Shown one piece after another: positions 46,222 to 57,580 of a DNA stretch of 64,000 bases. How positions within the stretch are numbered: position 1 is the stretch's first letter; each line of letters begins with the position of its first letter. The notes under the pieces were generated by a model. It was not told where the DNA came from, did not search any database, and saw only the letters and a list, made by a program, of their open reading frames with translations. The stretch spans positions 22,559,964-22,623,963 of the forward strand of contig OX638370.1 in the NCBI GenBank assembly GCA_951812925.1, read 5' to 3'. This stretch comes from Calliopum simillimum. Its lineage: Eukaryota; Arthropoda; Insecta; Diptera; Lauxaniidae. A program made the position numbers and the translations under genes.

Positions 46222-46414
46222 CACAGTAAAAATTTTAGTTTAATTTTAAAAACAAAAAGTATTTACATAGAATTATGCCAAAAAAAGTATTGATTTTAAA
46301 CTATTTTGGTATAAATTTCATACTTTTTTGGAATAAATTTCAAACATTTTTGGAAAATTTCTCAATACTAAAGGGAATCAAAAGCTAGGAAAAAAACAAC
46401 CTTTTTTTATTGTG
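46222..46414 (+). mobile_element. MITE family D, copy 1
   Basis: CACAGTAAAAATTTTAGTTT at the left, an inverted but diverged end near TATTGTG. The interior has ACTATTTTGGTATAAATTTC and CTAAAGGGAATCAAAAG. Relatives at 55224-55444 and (inverted) 56678-56930; a fragment at 48175-48310. Confidence 0.75.
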
Positions 46415-48375
46415 TACCAATTCATTCATTTTGGAAATACCTTATTATTTCATGAGTTTAATATTAAAAAAAAAAAAAATTAAAAACTTAAAATTAAAAT
46501 TTTAAAATGTTTGAAATTACGCTGTATTTCTTTGGAACACTTTTTTTTTTTAATATGCGTCAGCTCTTGAAAACTTTTAATCAAAAAAAAAAAAATAAAA
46601 AAATTTTTAAATTTTAATAGTCTTATGCACTTTAAAAATTAAAAATAAATTTTTCCTAAATCATAAACAGCTGCCACGTTAAGTAAAAAAATACATATAC
46701 ATATAACTATATAAAAAATCATAATATCAAATTGACTTGTCAAGGTTAACAAACAGCGCCATGTGGCCAAAATTAATTACAACATTTTCGAATATATGGC
46801 AGCTACAAATTTCGAAAACTTTCTTTACGCAAAAATTGGAAAATGCGTGGTCTAATTTTAAATATTGCATAATTAACTACTTACGATTATCATGCCTACA
46901 TGTACTCGAAAATGTTTTTAGATTTTTTGTTTATACTTCGAGTGTTCTCAATTGCTTCAAAAAAGATATTTTATTATAAACATTTTATTTCAATCAGCGC
47001 AATTTTAACAATTAGCGCCTAATTCTCTTAAATTCCTCAGATTCCAGCGTGTTACAAAAATCTAAAAAAAAAAAACAGAAAAATTGTTTAAGTTTTTGCA
47101 CGCTTTACGTTTAAAGTTTCATTTCAAAGCATATTTCGGTATTTTAATTAGTTTTGAGCATTTTTGGGGCTTTATTTTTGAACTGAATATTGCAAAACGT
47201 GCAGAATACAAATTTTGAATGGCGTGACGACATATTTACTTAGTTAAAAAAAATTCCAACAAACATATTTACTTTAAAGCATAGATCATTTTAATTTTTA
47301 ACCAAAAATTAGTCATGCTGAGAAAATTGTTTGAGCTATGTACCATATTTTTGGAGTGATATAATGGAGACTGTTCCAGAAAATATTGGCACTCTTTTTT
47401 TCATTAATAAAAATATATTCAATGAGTTTTTTCTAAATATATTTTGGTTTTTAATTGAACAGTACGCAGAATACGAATGTCCTTTAAACTGTTAACAAAT
47501 AATTATTTTCCTTAAAAATCTTTTACATTTCTCTTAAAGTCCTTCATAAAGTTACAATTGTTAAAAACCAAATCATTAATTTCTGTCAAATCAATAGCAT
47601 AATTGAAAATTCGACCTGCGCTGGAATTTTCTGACTCAGTTGAGAAATTTCGTCTCGGTATGACATTTTAAGAGTTCCATTAATATTTTCACTTCACAGT
47701 TTTGTTTATTTTATTTATTGTGTTTTTTTTTTCCATTTTAGTTCTAATTTTAGAGTCAAAACTGCTTCCCTTTGATTACAAAATTAAATTTAATTCCTTT
47801 CTAAATATTTCATTCAACATAAATGCTATTTTTGTAACATGAAATACATAAATAGCCAATTTCCCCTTAAATAAAAATACAATACATTTACACATACAGT
47901 ATGCTGCACAAAACATATGTTATCAATTGCATACACAAAATCTAAATTTTTTTGTTTTTTTTTTTTGTCATTTCTCGAACGCAAGAAAAACGAAAACCAG
48001 ATTTTAACACTTAAGAAATGAAATTTCTTTTTTTGTACAACCCACACAAAATCAAAAAAAAATTAATTTACGTATATGCTCTTTTTAACTTTTTACTGCC
48101 ATACAAATTACGCCCAGCAAACATTTGGAAGATTTTTGAATCTTTGACTATACGATGGATTTACTTACACTTTAAAACTATTTTGGAATAAATTTCATAC
48201 TTTTCTGGAATAAATTTCAAACAAAAAAAGTATAAATTCTAAACTATTTTGGAATAAATAAATTTCATATTTTTTTGGAATAAATTTCAAACTTTTTTGG
48301 GAAAAAATTGGAATATAATATCAAACCGCCTAAAATCAATACGAATCAAACGAAAGAAAGAAAATTTATTTGACA
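46415..48375. other. AT-rich stretch, no gene
   Basis: Poly-A and poly-T runs and family D fragments (48175-48310). ORFs here are short and without motifs. Confidence 0.5.
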
Positions 48376-48711
48376 TACGTATAACTGTGGTAAAATAATT
48401 TTTGAATTTCCGAAAAAATCCAAGATGGCGGCCATATGAAGTCAGATCCAACTTTTAGATACCCACATGTTTAAAAATTCACAATTCCTCGGATTTTTAT
48501 CCGATTCTAATGAAATTATCAGAGCTAGTGGAAAAAATATGAGCTTTTAAAAAAACAAAAAATTACACTCAAAAAAAAAAAAAAAAATTGTATTTTAAGT
48601 GGAAAAAAAGCTTGTTTTCTTTTTTAAAGCCAATTTGGGGCTTGGTGCACCCTTTTTTTTTAAAAATATTTTTATTTAAAAGTAAATTTTTTTGTTATTA
48701 CATATTTATAT

Positions 48712-49372
48712 GTGTATGTATGTATTCTCCTTTATCTAGGAGGAGCATAGGGCCAATATGAAATCTCTCCATTTGTCACGATCTCTTGCCGCGACTTTCC
48801 CGATTGTTGGATTTCCTTTTCCAACGACCTCTTCCAGTTAGTTTTGGGTACACCACGTCCTCTACTGCCTTGTGGATTCCACTCAAGAGCCTGGCGACAA
48901 ACTTTGCTGTGTGGTTTCCGGAGAGTGTGACCAATCCATCTCCATTTGCGCAGTTTGACCTCGATTGCTATAGCCCTCTGATTGCATTTTTGACATATGT
49001 AAGTATCTCGGCATTTGATACAGTGCGAGGCCACCAAACCTTTAGTATTCGCCTTTAGCATTTGTTGACGAATACTTGCAGCTTGTTCGTTAGTTGTTCA
49101 GTAACAAGCCACGTTTCGCACCCATATAACAAAACCGATTTCACATTCGAATCAAAAATGCGCACTCTCGTTTTGGTGGATATAACGGATGAAGGCCATA
49201 TTTTGTTCAGTTGAGCAAACGCGCCTTTTGCTTTTGCTATTCTTGAGTTGATATCCTCTTTTGCTCCACCATCCATGGAGATAATGCTGCCTAAATACGT
49301 GAAGCTATCGACGTTTCCGATGTCATCACTGCCAGCTCTAAACGTGATGTCATTGCTTGCGTTTAGCTTCAT
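48712..49372 (-). pseudogene. RTE-like LINE, ORF2 C-terminus, minus-strand copy
   Basis: Frames 49372-49055 and 49061-48732 carry SFTYLGSIISMDGGAKED, YGCETWLVTEQL, KWRWIGHTLRKP and a C-terminal NGEISYWPYAPP in a shifted frame. At least one frameshift around 49060 and loss of the natural stop. Very similar to the copy at 40691-41411, including an ATAC-type tail (48712-48726). Confidence 0.8.
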
Positions 49373-49419
49373 GCTTTGAATCTGTTTAATGTTGTGTTTA
49401 TCATGAGTAGTTTTGGTGC

Positions 49420-49795
49420 ACGTGCGCTACCATTTAGGGTTGTCACTGTCCGGAAGGTATTTTTTTTCAAGGGCCCCTGGTATAATTTCTTTAGAATATT
49501 TTTGGAGAATATTTCAACCCATTCCAACCAAGTTTTTGAAAAAAGGCGACGCTTAAAAATGCGATACAATGGGTTAAGATGCTCACATGACTTAACGTGA
49601 AATCAAGAATGAAACAATTTTTTAGAACGTCTTAACCAATTATGTCCCGTCTTTTAGACTCTTTTTTCCAAAAACTTGATATAATGGGTTAAAATATTCT
49701 CCAAAAATATTGTAAAAAATTTTACTACGGCCACCGAAAAAAAATATACTCTGTACGGTGGCAACCCTAAATAGTTGCGCACGTGCACCTACGAC
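49420..49795. mobile_element. MITE with GGTGCACGTGCGC ends
   Basis: GGTGCACGTGCGC at 49420 is mirrored at 49795. TTTAGGGTTG / CAACCCTAAA follow inward, then an inverted pair around AATGGGTTAA and GGAGAATATTT. No ORF. Confidence 0.75.
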
Positions 49796-50190
49796 TTACA
49801 ATAAATAAAACATTAAACAATTTCAAAAATTCATAACTTGATAACCATAAGAGATACCTTAATTTTGAAAATTGGTAAATAATAATAATAAAACTTACTT
49901 TTAAATAAAAATATTAAAAAAAAAAAATAATAAAAAGGGTACACGAAGCCCCAAATTGGCTTTAAAGAAGAAAAAATCGTCTTTTTTCACATAAAATAAA
50001 ATTTTTTTTTCAGTGTGATTTTTTTTTTCAAAAGCTCTAACCCTGATAATTTCATTAAGATCAGATAAAAAGCCGAGGAGTTATGAATTTTGAAGCATGT
50101 GAGCATCTAAAAGTTAGGTCGGACTTCATATGGCCGCCACCTTGGATTTGTTCGGAATTTCGAAAAATCATTTTACCACAGTTATACGTA

Positions 50191-51640
50191 AGTATATCAA
50201 TTACTAACTTTCGTAAAAGTGGGAGATGTCAACCCAAATCTTAATCGATTTTGCAAAGATTGACCCATTTGCTTTTTTTTTTTTAAAATGACAATTGTCA
50301 ACATTAAGGGGCATAACCTTGTCGAAAATAGCCAAAATTGGTAGCCCTGTTGAAATTTATGCAAAAGATTTGAAACAAATCTTGTCAGTAGTAGACGTGA
50401 CAACTTACAGCAAGATTTAGTTCTAAATCTCGAAACAGCCGTAAAACAACTCATAAATCTTCGGTGGAAATGTATTAATATGAAATAATTATTTGCTCAG
50501 ATTGAGTTTAAGCATAAAAAAAAAAAACACGTCGAAAAACAAAATATTTTAATTATTTTTATTCAACAAATGGTTGTTATGAGTAAATAAATATTTGAGA
50601 TTCATCTAGAAGATTCACAAAGATGTTTGCTGGGTGTGCGCATATTTCGTTGCATACACAATATACGCATTGTGTACACAAATACATACACTCACCAACA
50701 CTTTACCTTAGCAATACACATAGTCATTTAAAAAAAGCAAAAGATATAAAATTCATTACTTAATGCTAAATAAAATCACTTCTATTTATAATTAAGAAAG
50801 CAAAAAAATCAAAAAATTTCTATCACACTTTTTATAGAAAAAATATATAGCATATATTTTAAAACTTTACTTTTTTATATACTTACTAAATACAATGAAA
50901 AATGTCTCTTATTTACATTTTTTATAACTTTAAATCTTTTATAAAAATGCAGACAGCTCTAAATGTAAGTATTTGAATAATTTTTAAAAAGTCACAACTT
51001 CTTAGTCATAGTTAATTTACATTTTAATAAAAAAATGTTCTACAAGCGCTTAGTAAAGTGTAGAAAATGTAGAAAATTATTTTTTTAAATTAAATTTTTT
51101 TAATTAAAAAAATAAAATTCGCCGACAAACTCATCAAATATTGCTCATGACATGACATAATCATGACGCAAGTTTTTTAATTAAATATATATTTTTTTTT
51201 TTCTTCAAAGTCAACACATTTTCGGTGTTAATTTTTGGCAAAAAAAGAGCAGAACATATGAAATTTGCAAGCAGCTAAAATTATTTCTTAAATTGTGTTT
51301 TTTTTTGCTAGAAATAATTTGTATTTACTTTTTGGTTCATTTTCGAACGTGGAATGCGGAATGTTTAGCAATAATTTTTCATGCCAAATTTATTTCATTA
51401 TCAAAGTGTTAAAAGAATTTACAATATTTCTTAACAACTTTGCATTTCAATATGATGAATTCATCGCGAAGTTTAACTTAATTCAAAATATAATTTTATT
51501 TGAGTGATGTATCAAAAATTCAATTTATTTAGTAAACTTATTATAAGGTTGCAGTGGTCTGAAAATTTGCATTTATTTTATATGATACCTGCTTTTTGTA
51601 ATGCTGAATGGATTTTGGGTTATCATAAAAATTGATGCAG
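50191..51640. other. AT-rich stretch, nothing recognised
   Basis: Long A/T runs; ORFs are short and lack motifs. No tandem or inverted structure supported. Confidence 0.5.
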
Positions 51641-52240
51641 TGGTTTAGACGTTAGAGCTTTTTTCCCATTAAGTGACGTTGCACCGCCCGCTGAAAAATA
51701 CAATGATAGTTTTATCATTCCTTATTGTTAACTCTATATTCATACCAACTTTTATAAAAATCGCTGCAGTGGTTAAGCCGTGATAGCATTTTTTCCATTA
51801 AGGGGCGTAGCACCGTCCACTTAAAAACATAATGGTCATTTTATCATTCCTTAGTGCTTATTCTATATTCATACCAACTTTCATAAAAATCGATGTAGCG
51901 GCTTAGACGTTAGAGCTTTTTCTTCATTTAGGAGTGTGGCACCGCACACTAAAAATGTAATGGTCATTCTATCATTCCTATCTATATTTTAAATTTCATA
52001 AAAATCGATGTATTGGTTTAGCCGTGAGAGCGTTTTTTCCATTGACGGGCGTGGTACCGCCCAAGCCCAATTTAAAAAAAAATATAGTTCCATGCATTGC
52101 CACTCTTTACAACCTTTTCATAAAAAGAAAAAATCAAGCAAATCGGCTTACTTAATTATAGAAACAGGGACTGAACCGATTTCATTTGCCTATTTATGTA
52201 CAGATGATATTATAGTAAGTTACCCTTACATCAATGAATA
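51640..52240 (+). repeat. Tandem ~130-bp units (ATAAAAATCGATGYAGYGG), copy 2
   Basis: Four units with TCATTCCTTAGTG, CATACCAACTTTCATAAAAA and GGCGTRGCACCGYCCACTT, ending in AATCAAGCAAATCGGCTTAC and CATTTGCCTATTTATGTA. Same family as 12180-12690. Confidence 0.75.
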
Positions 52241-52439
52241 ATAATTTGGAGAGTAACGATCATATCCAATTCAGATCCTACCCTGCCGCGAAAAGTGCTA
52301 ATGGACTTAATGAACTGGGTTTCGGGAAATTAAAACCTTTTGTTGATTATAGTATTTTACTTCAATTTATGGATTGTGGTGTAACTTCTCTTACCACACT
52401 TTCTTTTTCCAACAAATTTCCAGGGTGTAATATCTGAAA

Positions 52440-52900
52440 GGGATGATTGGGTTTCTTTAAATGCGTCCTTTGAAATTTACATGGATAGTTCGAAATTGAA
52501 AACTGGAAATAGATACTACTTAGAACAGCAACTTATTCCAAGTCTTTAGACTTAGCAAAATCTTACAGACAGTCAAATGACTGTAGTGCATTTCAGGCAG
52601 AAGTTTAAACTGTTCTTAAAGCTTGCGAAATTCTCAATTCAAATTAGTCTAAATTTCTTGGAAGCGTTGTCATTTACATACATTAATACCCATACATCCA
52701 TCAAAGCAATTTCATCAAATTATATCACTTTTAAGCTTGCCTTAAGCTGTAGGAACATCCTTTGCGATATTTGTCAGGACAGTTATATATCACTTTGCTG
52801 GGCTCCAGGTCAAAGTAAATTCCAAGGCCACAAAATTGCTGATAAAAAGAATCAAACCAGAATACTTTTCTACCTGATTTACTGTGAAGAAGAGTAAACG
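52440..52900 (+). pseudogene. LINE RNase H domain relic
   Basis: Successive frames give FEIYMDSSKLKTG, NDCSAFQAEV, then THTSIKAISSNYITFKL, ALSCRNILCDIC, LCWAPGQSKFQGHKIAD: the order IYTDGSK - FQAE - D-QAAIKAI - W-PGH-GN--AD of retrotransposon RNase H, with several catalytic positions mutated and frameshifts. The zinc knuckle at 53471 is probably its continuation. Confidence 0.7.
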
Positions 52901-53165
52901 ATAGTATATCGGTCTTATGACTTGCGCTGCGTGGAGAGGCTCGGGTTCCAATCCTCCACTAGGTGATTTTTAATTTCAATTTTAAAATTTCCATTAATTT
53001 GTACACAATTTGTCGGAAGAGTCTTCGGAGCGGAAAATGAAACATGTCTCCAATGTAGCCGACGTTTAAAATAATAAAAAAATTAATAAAAAAATTTCGT
53101 TCGCACTGAAATTTGAACCCGGAACACATTGCTCAAATATATATAACAAAGTCTTTAGCATATTT
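52890..53165. repeat. Two tRNA-like segments (one per strand)
   Basis: 52897-52965 (plus) has an A-box-like TAGTATATCGG and a B-box-like GGGTTCCAATCC. 53090-53160 (minus) has GGGTTCAAATTTC. Both look like degenerate tRNA or SINE heads inserted inside the LINE relic. Cloverleaf pairing is poor, so no tRNA gene is called. Confidence 0.4.
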
Positions 53166-53470
53166 GTCTGTGAAACCTTTTGACGTTTTTGTGTAAATTT
53201 TGTATATTGAAGTAAATTTTTTGGAATTTATAAATAAAAGAAAATAACATTGGCCCTTTTCTGGTCCATATGTAATGCATAAGGAGACAATTGACCTTTT
53301 TCTGGTCTCAATGTAATGTATAAGGAGACAATTAGTTGCGTCCAATGCCAATCAATACAAAACATAAATAAAACTTTATTTGTTGAGTAGTTTACAAACT
53401 GGTTTTGGAATAGTCCGTGGTCCTACAGGATAATCGTAATAAATTTTTTATCGCATAGAAGAAACACAAT

Positions 53471-53815
53471 GTGCGTATCTTAATTGATGCCATGAAAAAC
53501 CATACATCTCGTTCAGGTTTCTCAAATAATGGCGATCTTTTTAGGTGTTGTAAAGACCCTGATAAGAAAATTACAGTTTTTCATTTCTTTTGCGGGTGTT
53601 CAGTGCTTACGCTTGGACGTAGAAAGAACTTTGATCATTTCAATTTTGAATCGCTTGACTCACTATCTGAAGTGTGTCTTAAATTTATACGGAAGCATAT
53701 ATGCAGACCGAAGCGGTTCTCTTAGTACTGGGTACACAATGGGCCCAATTCCGAGGATTGAGTTAATAATGACAACATGGTCATCTGCCGGATCAAACCT
53801 TACCTAATCTAATGC
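53471..53815 (+). pseudogene. LINE ORF2 C-terminal zinc knuckle and 3' UTR relic
   Basis: Reads GDLFRCCKDPDKKITVFHF, FCGCSVLTLGRRKNF, SLDSLSEVCLKFIRKH to TAG at 53723, the C-C-H-C knuckle and tail after RNase H. The 3' UTR ends with CTTACCTAATCTAATGCC, the ACCTAA-type end common in I/R1-group LINEs. Confidence 0.65.
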
Positions 53816-54455
53816 CTAGCATGTAATCCGATTTGGTCCGAATTCAATATCTGCTCTCGCTGAAGAACGTCTTCAATATCCTTTTTTTCGGATTTATATT
53901 TAATTCTCAAACATTTGAAAAACTGAACGTGCAAAAACGCCTGGACCAACTCCTCTTTGTCTCCTTTTGTCTGATTTCAAGATACTCCAAGTTTCCTCCG
54001 TCTTCTGACACTTTTTTTTAGACGGCTCGTTAGTTATGTATCCAGTAATGTATTCTTATTCGCTTGAGAAATGATATGATCCTTTTGAGTTCCTTATATA
54101 AAACGATTCTAGTCATAATATCGCCACAAAATTTTTAAGCTTAAAATATGTTAGTTACGTTGATATTGTTTTCATTAAATAAATCGATTTTTCAAAATTT
54201 TTATCAAACAGCTTCAGAAAATATTGAAAAGTTTTAAAAAGTCGAAGAATATTGGATATTATGGTAAAAACCAAAAACCATCCCGAAAAATTGAATAATA
54301 TAGAGATGTTGAAACAGCCGAAAAAGATCAAAAGGAAATCAAATATCTTTAAGATCGAAAATTTCAGTGAAAACCACCAAAACAAGTGAAATGGGATCTA
54401 AAAAATAGTCAAAAATTAATAAATGGTATCCAAAAAACATTCAAAAATGTCATTT
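53816..54455. other. AT-rich stretch
   Basis: 54160-54450 has loosely repeated AAAAAGTCGAAGAATATTG-type sequence, the inverse of the degenerate repeat at 60780-61520. No gene. Confidence 0.5.
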
Positions 54456-55145
54456 TTTTAGTTTAGTTTTAGTTTAGTTTATTAAGTCTTTGGATATACA
54501 ATTCCTTACAGACTAGGCAAAAAATAAGAAAACAACAAAATAAAGTTAACAACTAAAATAAATATAAATTCTTTAACAATATCTAAGATAATAATTATGG
54601 AAGCAATAGATCTGAATTATTTATTAATTAGCTTACGATCAAGAAGACATATTAATTAATTGTTTCTTAAATAGATCCTTTGAGATTGAAAAATCTATAT
54701 CACGATTTATATTAATTTTATTAAATTCAATAAGAGCCCTTGTTATTGGTGCATTTAAAGAATAGTTTGTTCTACAAAATGGAATTGAAAACAAATTGCA
54801 GTGCCGCAAAGTTCTAGAAGGAATATTAAATTTTACTCTCTCTAGCAAATATGAACAATCAATTTGATTTGTAATAATGTCATAGACAAACATTAAGGTG
54901 GCAATCAATCTCCTTGACTGAAGTGACCTAAGGTCAATTAACATGCACCGAGAACTATAAGGTGGCACAGGATCTGAAAAGCTAATATATCTAAGAGCAA
55001 ATTTCAGAAATCTTTTTTGAACTTGCTCTAATCTGTTGGAGTGAACAAAGAAAAATGGATGCCAGATAATTGATGCATATTCAAGTTTCGATCGAACATA
55101 AGCAGTATACAATACTTTTGATGTATGAGGATCACTGAACTGATC
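54456..55145 (-). pseudogene. LINE RT C-terminus (Jockey/CR1 group), 5' truncated
   Basis: The frame 55145-54639 reads FSDPHTSKVLYTAYVRSKLE, YASIIWHPFF, RLEQVQKRFLKFALRYI, LQSRRLIATLMFVYD and ends LFKKQLINMSS. It aligns by eye with LINE 2 after its YADD motif (EFSDPYVTKLLFTSLVRPIL). The 3' tail ends in AAACTAAAACTAAACTAAA at about 54460. Confidence 0.8.
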
Positions 55146-55223
55146 ACTATGCCGCTTAACAATAATATTGTAAAGAACGAAAATTATGGAAAAATATTAA
55201 AACAGAAATTTATTATTTATAAA

Positions 55224-55444
55224 CACAGTAAAAATTTTAGTTTAATTTCAAAACCAAAAAGTATTTGTATAGAACAATGCCAAAAAAATATTAATTTTAA
55301 ACTATTTTGGTATAAATTTCATACTATTTTGCAATAAATTTCTAACTTTTTTGGAAAAAATTCGGCATTTAATACCAAAAAAGTTTAAAATCAATGCTAA
55401 AGGGAATCAAAAGCAAGAAAAGTAAACTATAATTTTTTAGTGCG
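55224..55444 (+). mobile_element. MITE family D, copy 2
   Basis: CACAGTAAAAATTTTAGTTT at the left, TAAACTATAATTTTTTAGTG at the right, giving an imperfect ~20-bp inverted repeat. Most complete copy of the family. Confidence 0.78.
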
Positions 55445-56204
55445 TATGTAGTGTATCGAAAAATGATGTAAGTTAGTATTGAAAATGTGGCAAAAAACTT
55501 AAAATATCGAAAATGTTTAAAGTTTTGCGAAAGAATTGGAAAGTTTGATATTGAAAAATTACAAAATATAAAACAAAATCGTATAGCAACGAATGGTATC
55601 AAAAATGTATAATGTGTAATATCAGTTTCAGCTTTCCTTAATTTTTCTATTACTGTAAACATATTTGTAGAAAAGCACACATACGTACATATATTTATAA
55701 TTTGATGATTCATAATTTACCTAAATATTTTACATACGCACCCTGTTGTTTTTGTTGATGTAAGCAGGCACAGAGTGTGTATTGTATACTTAAAATTTAA
55801 TTAGATTTTTATATCTTCACTGTATTAATCATTAAATTTTCTGGAAAATGTTTATTCAAATTGACCACATTCCTTAGTGAGAGCTAAGACTGTTGCCTTT
55901 AGATAAGCAAAGTAGCTGGAAATTACTTTTGAGATGAATCAGCAGTATGAGATTTTTTGTAGAAAGGTGGAATTTTTAAAGAATTTCTTTCTTTGAAAAA
56001 ATTGTTGTGTAATTAGAATGTAATGATTTTTCCCATTGCTTGAATGACAGTGGATATGTTGCAGTGTTTATTAAAAGTGCAGTAAAATCATTAGAATATC
56101 AAAAGGTGTATATTACAAAACGATTTGCAGAGGGAACTAGCTCCAGCTGATAAAGAGGTCAAGAGGGTGGCGTAGAAGTAGAAGTATGTCGTGTGCCCGC
56201 TTTT
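55445..56204. other. AT-rich stretch, no gene
   Basis: No recognisable motif or repeat. Confidence 0.5.
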
Positions 56205-56420
56205 TATTTATACAAATACTTCAGTTCAGTTTCGCGTGCAAATGTCTTGACAGTAATTGAATATGAAACAAGAAAAAATAAGTACTGAACAGACCTGTCT
56301 TATTTGATTTGCTTGAGTTAAGTTTAGTGTATATACTGTAGTTGTAGTGTACACAACAAAATGCTACTTTAGTGACAAAAGTTGTTTATTGTTCTCTTCT
56401 CATGCCTCTTTTTTAGATAC
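56205..56420 (+). repeat. Dispersed repeat J, copy 2
   Basis: CTTCAGTTCAGTTTCGCGTG, CAGACCTGTCTTATTTGATT and ACTGTAGTTGTAGTGTA match copy 1 (3375-3840). Confidence 0.7.
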
Positions 56421-56677
56421 GGTCTCGCTATAAAAATTTGAGTTTTGAATTTTTTTCGGATCAAAGGGCGATGCCACGCCTTTAAAAAACCAAATTTGAA
56501 TTTCTCTTAGTAACTGTTTGACGCATAGCGATGACATTTTGTACATCACTAAAACAACTACCACACATTAAAAAAAATAGGCCCCTAAAAAATATTGTTT
56601 GACAAAAATTATGAAAAACTGCCATTATAGCGCATGCCGGGCATAAGCTAGTACATAATAATATTATTGTCTAACGC

Positions 56678-56930
56678 TTAAAAACGATAGTTTAATTTAA
56701 TTTTTAATATATTGATTTAAATTGTTTACTTTTCTTTAATTTGATTCCCTTTAGTATTGATATGATTTTACTTTTTTGGTATTAAATTGCGATTTTTTTC
56801 CAAAAAAGTTTGAAATTTATACCAGAAAAGTATGAAATTTATACCAAAATAGTTTAAAATTTATACTTTTTTTGGCATTGTTCTATATAAATACTTTTTG
56901 GTTTCAAAATTAAACTAAAATGTTTACTGT
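56678..56930 (-). mobile_element. MITE family D, copy 3
   Basis: Inverted relative to copies 1 and 2: TTGATTCCCTTTAGTATTG, TTTATACCAAAATAGTTTA, ending ATTAAACTAAAATGTTTACT. Confidence 0.75.
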
Positions 56931-57153
56931 ATTATCAACGTTTACTTTACTCAGTGTTTTATGTTGAAATTATTTTCTGACTTAAATTCAATTTAAACAT
57001 GGCATATTGCACAGTAATTTCATAAAATTTTACGCTCTCACATTTTACAATACCTTTCATTTTAAGTATCACAAAAATAGTTTATGCTTTCGTGAAAATT
57101 TTTTTTTCCAACCACTTAGAACTAAAAAAAAAGTATATTGGCTAAGAAAAGAT

Positions 57154-57580
57154 CATCTATAAATTAACACGCAAGACGAAAATTTGTCCTACCTTTTTTA
57201 CTATGTTAGAAATAGAGCACGACTTTGAATTATATACCATTAGAAAGGTACTTGAGTGTAAATGTGCACAAAGATAAAACTATTTTAATATTTGGCCACT
57301 AAGCCAGATAAAATTAAATGCAAATTTTTCAATATTAACAACGACAAAATACGCGGTCACACAGAGCTGAAAAGAGGATACAGCACAAAGAGAAAGACAA
57401 AAAGCTGACTAACACTAACTTTATGTTTTTTGTTTTCTTTTCGTTTCACATTTTTCATTGTACGGGAGATGATAAATAACTTTTTTATTTTGTAACAAAT
57501 AGCAAAAAAAACTGTCCAAAAAGTGCCAAAATTATTAAATACATTTGTGGTAAAATTTTGACCAATGGGCGATTCTAGTA
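57154..57580 (-). repeat. Repeat family B, complete inverted copy
   Basis: The full-length reverse of 38758-39191. It provides the uninterrupted site for the DINE-like insertion seen at 44645. Confidence 0.8.

Larger units (their letters stand above)
48376..50190. mobile_element. Inverted-repeat element with ~340-bp arms, carrying an RTE fragment and a MITE
   Basis: Arms 48376-48710 and 49855-50190 are inverted copies with the ends TACGTATAACTGTGGTAAAA and shared CAAGRTGGCGGCCATATGAA-type and CCAATTTGGGGCTT sequence. The loop contains the RTE-like fragment (48712-49372) and a MITE (49420-49795). No transposase. Confidence 0.75.

Noticed and set aside
52897..52965. tRNA gene
   Set aside because: A and B boxes are suggestive but the acceptor and anticodon stems do not pair well.
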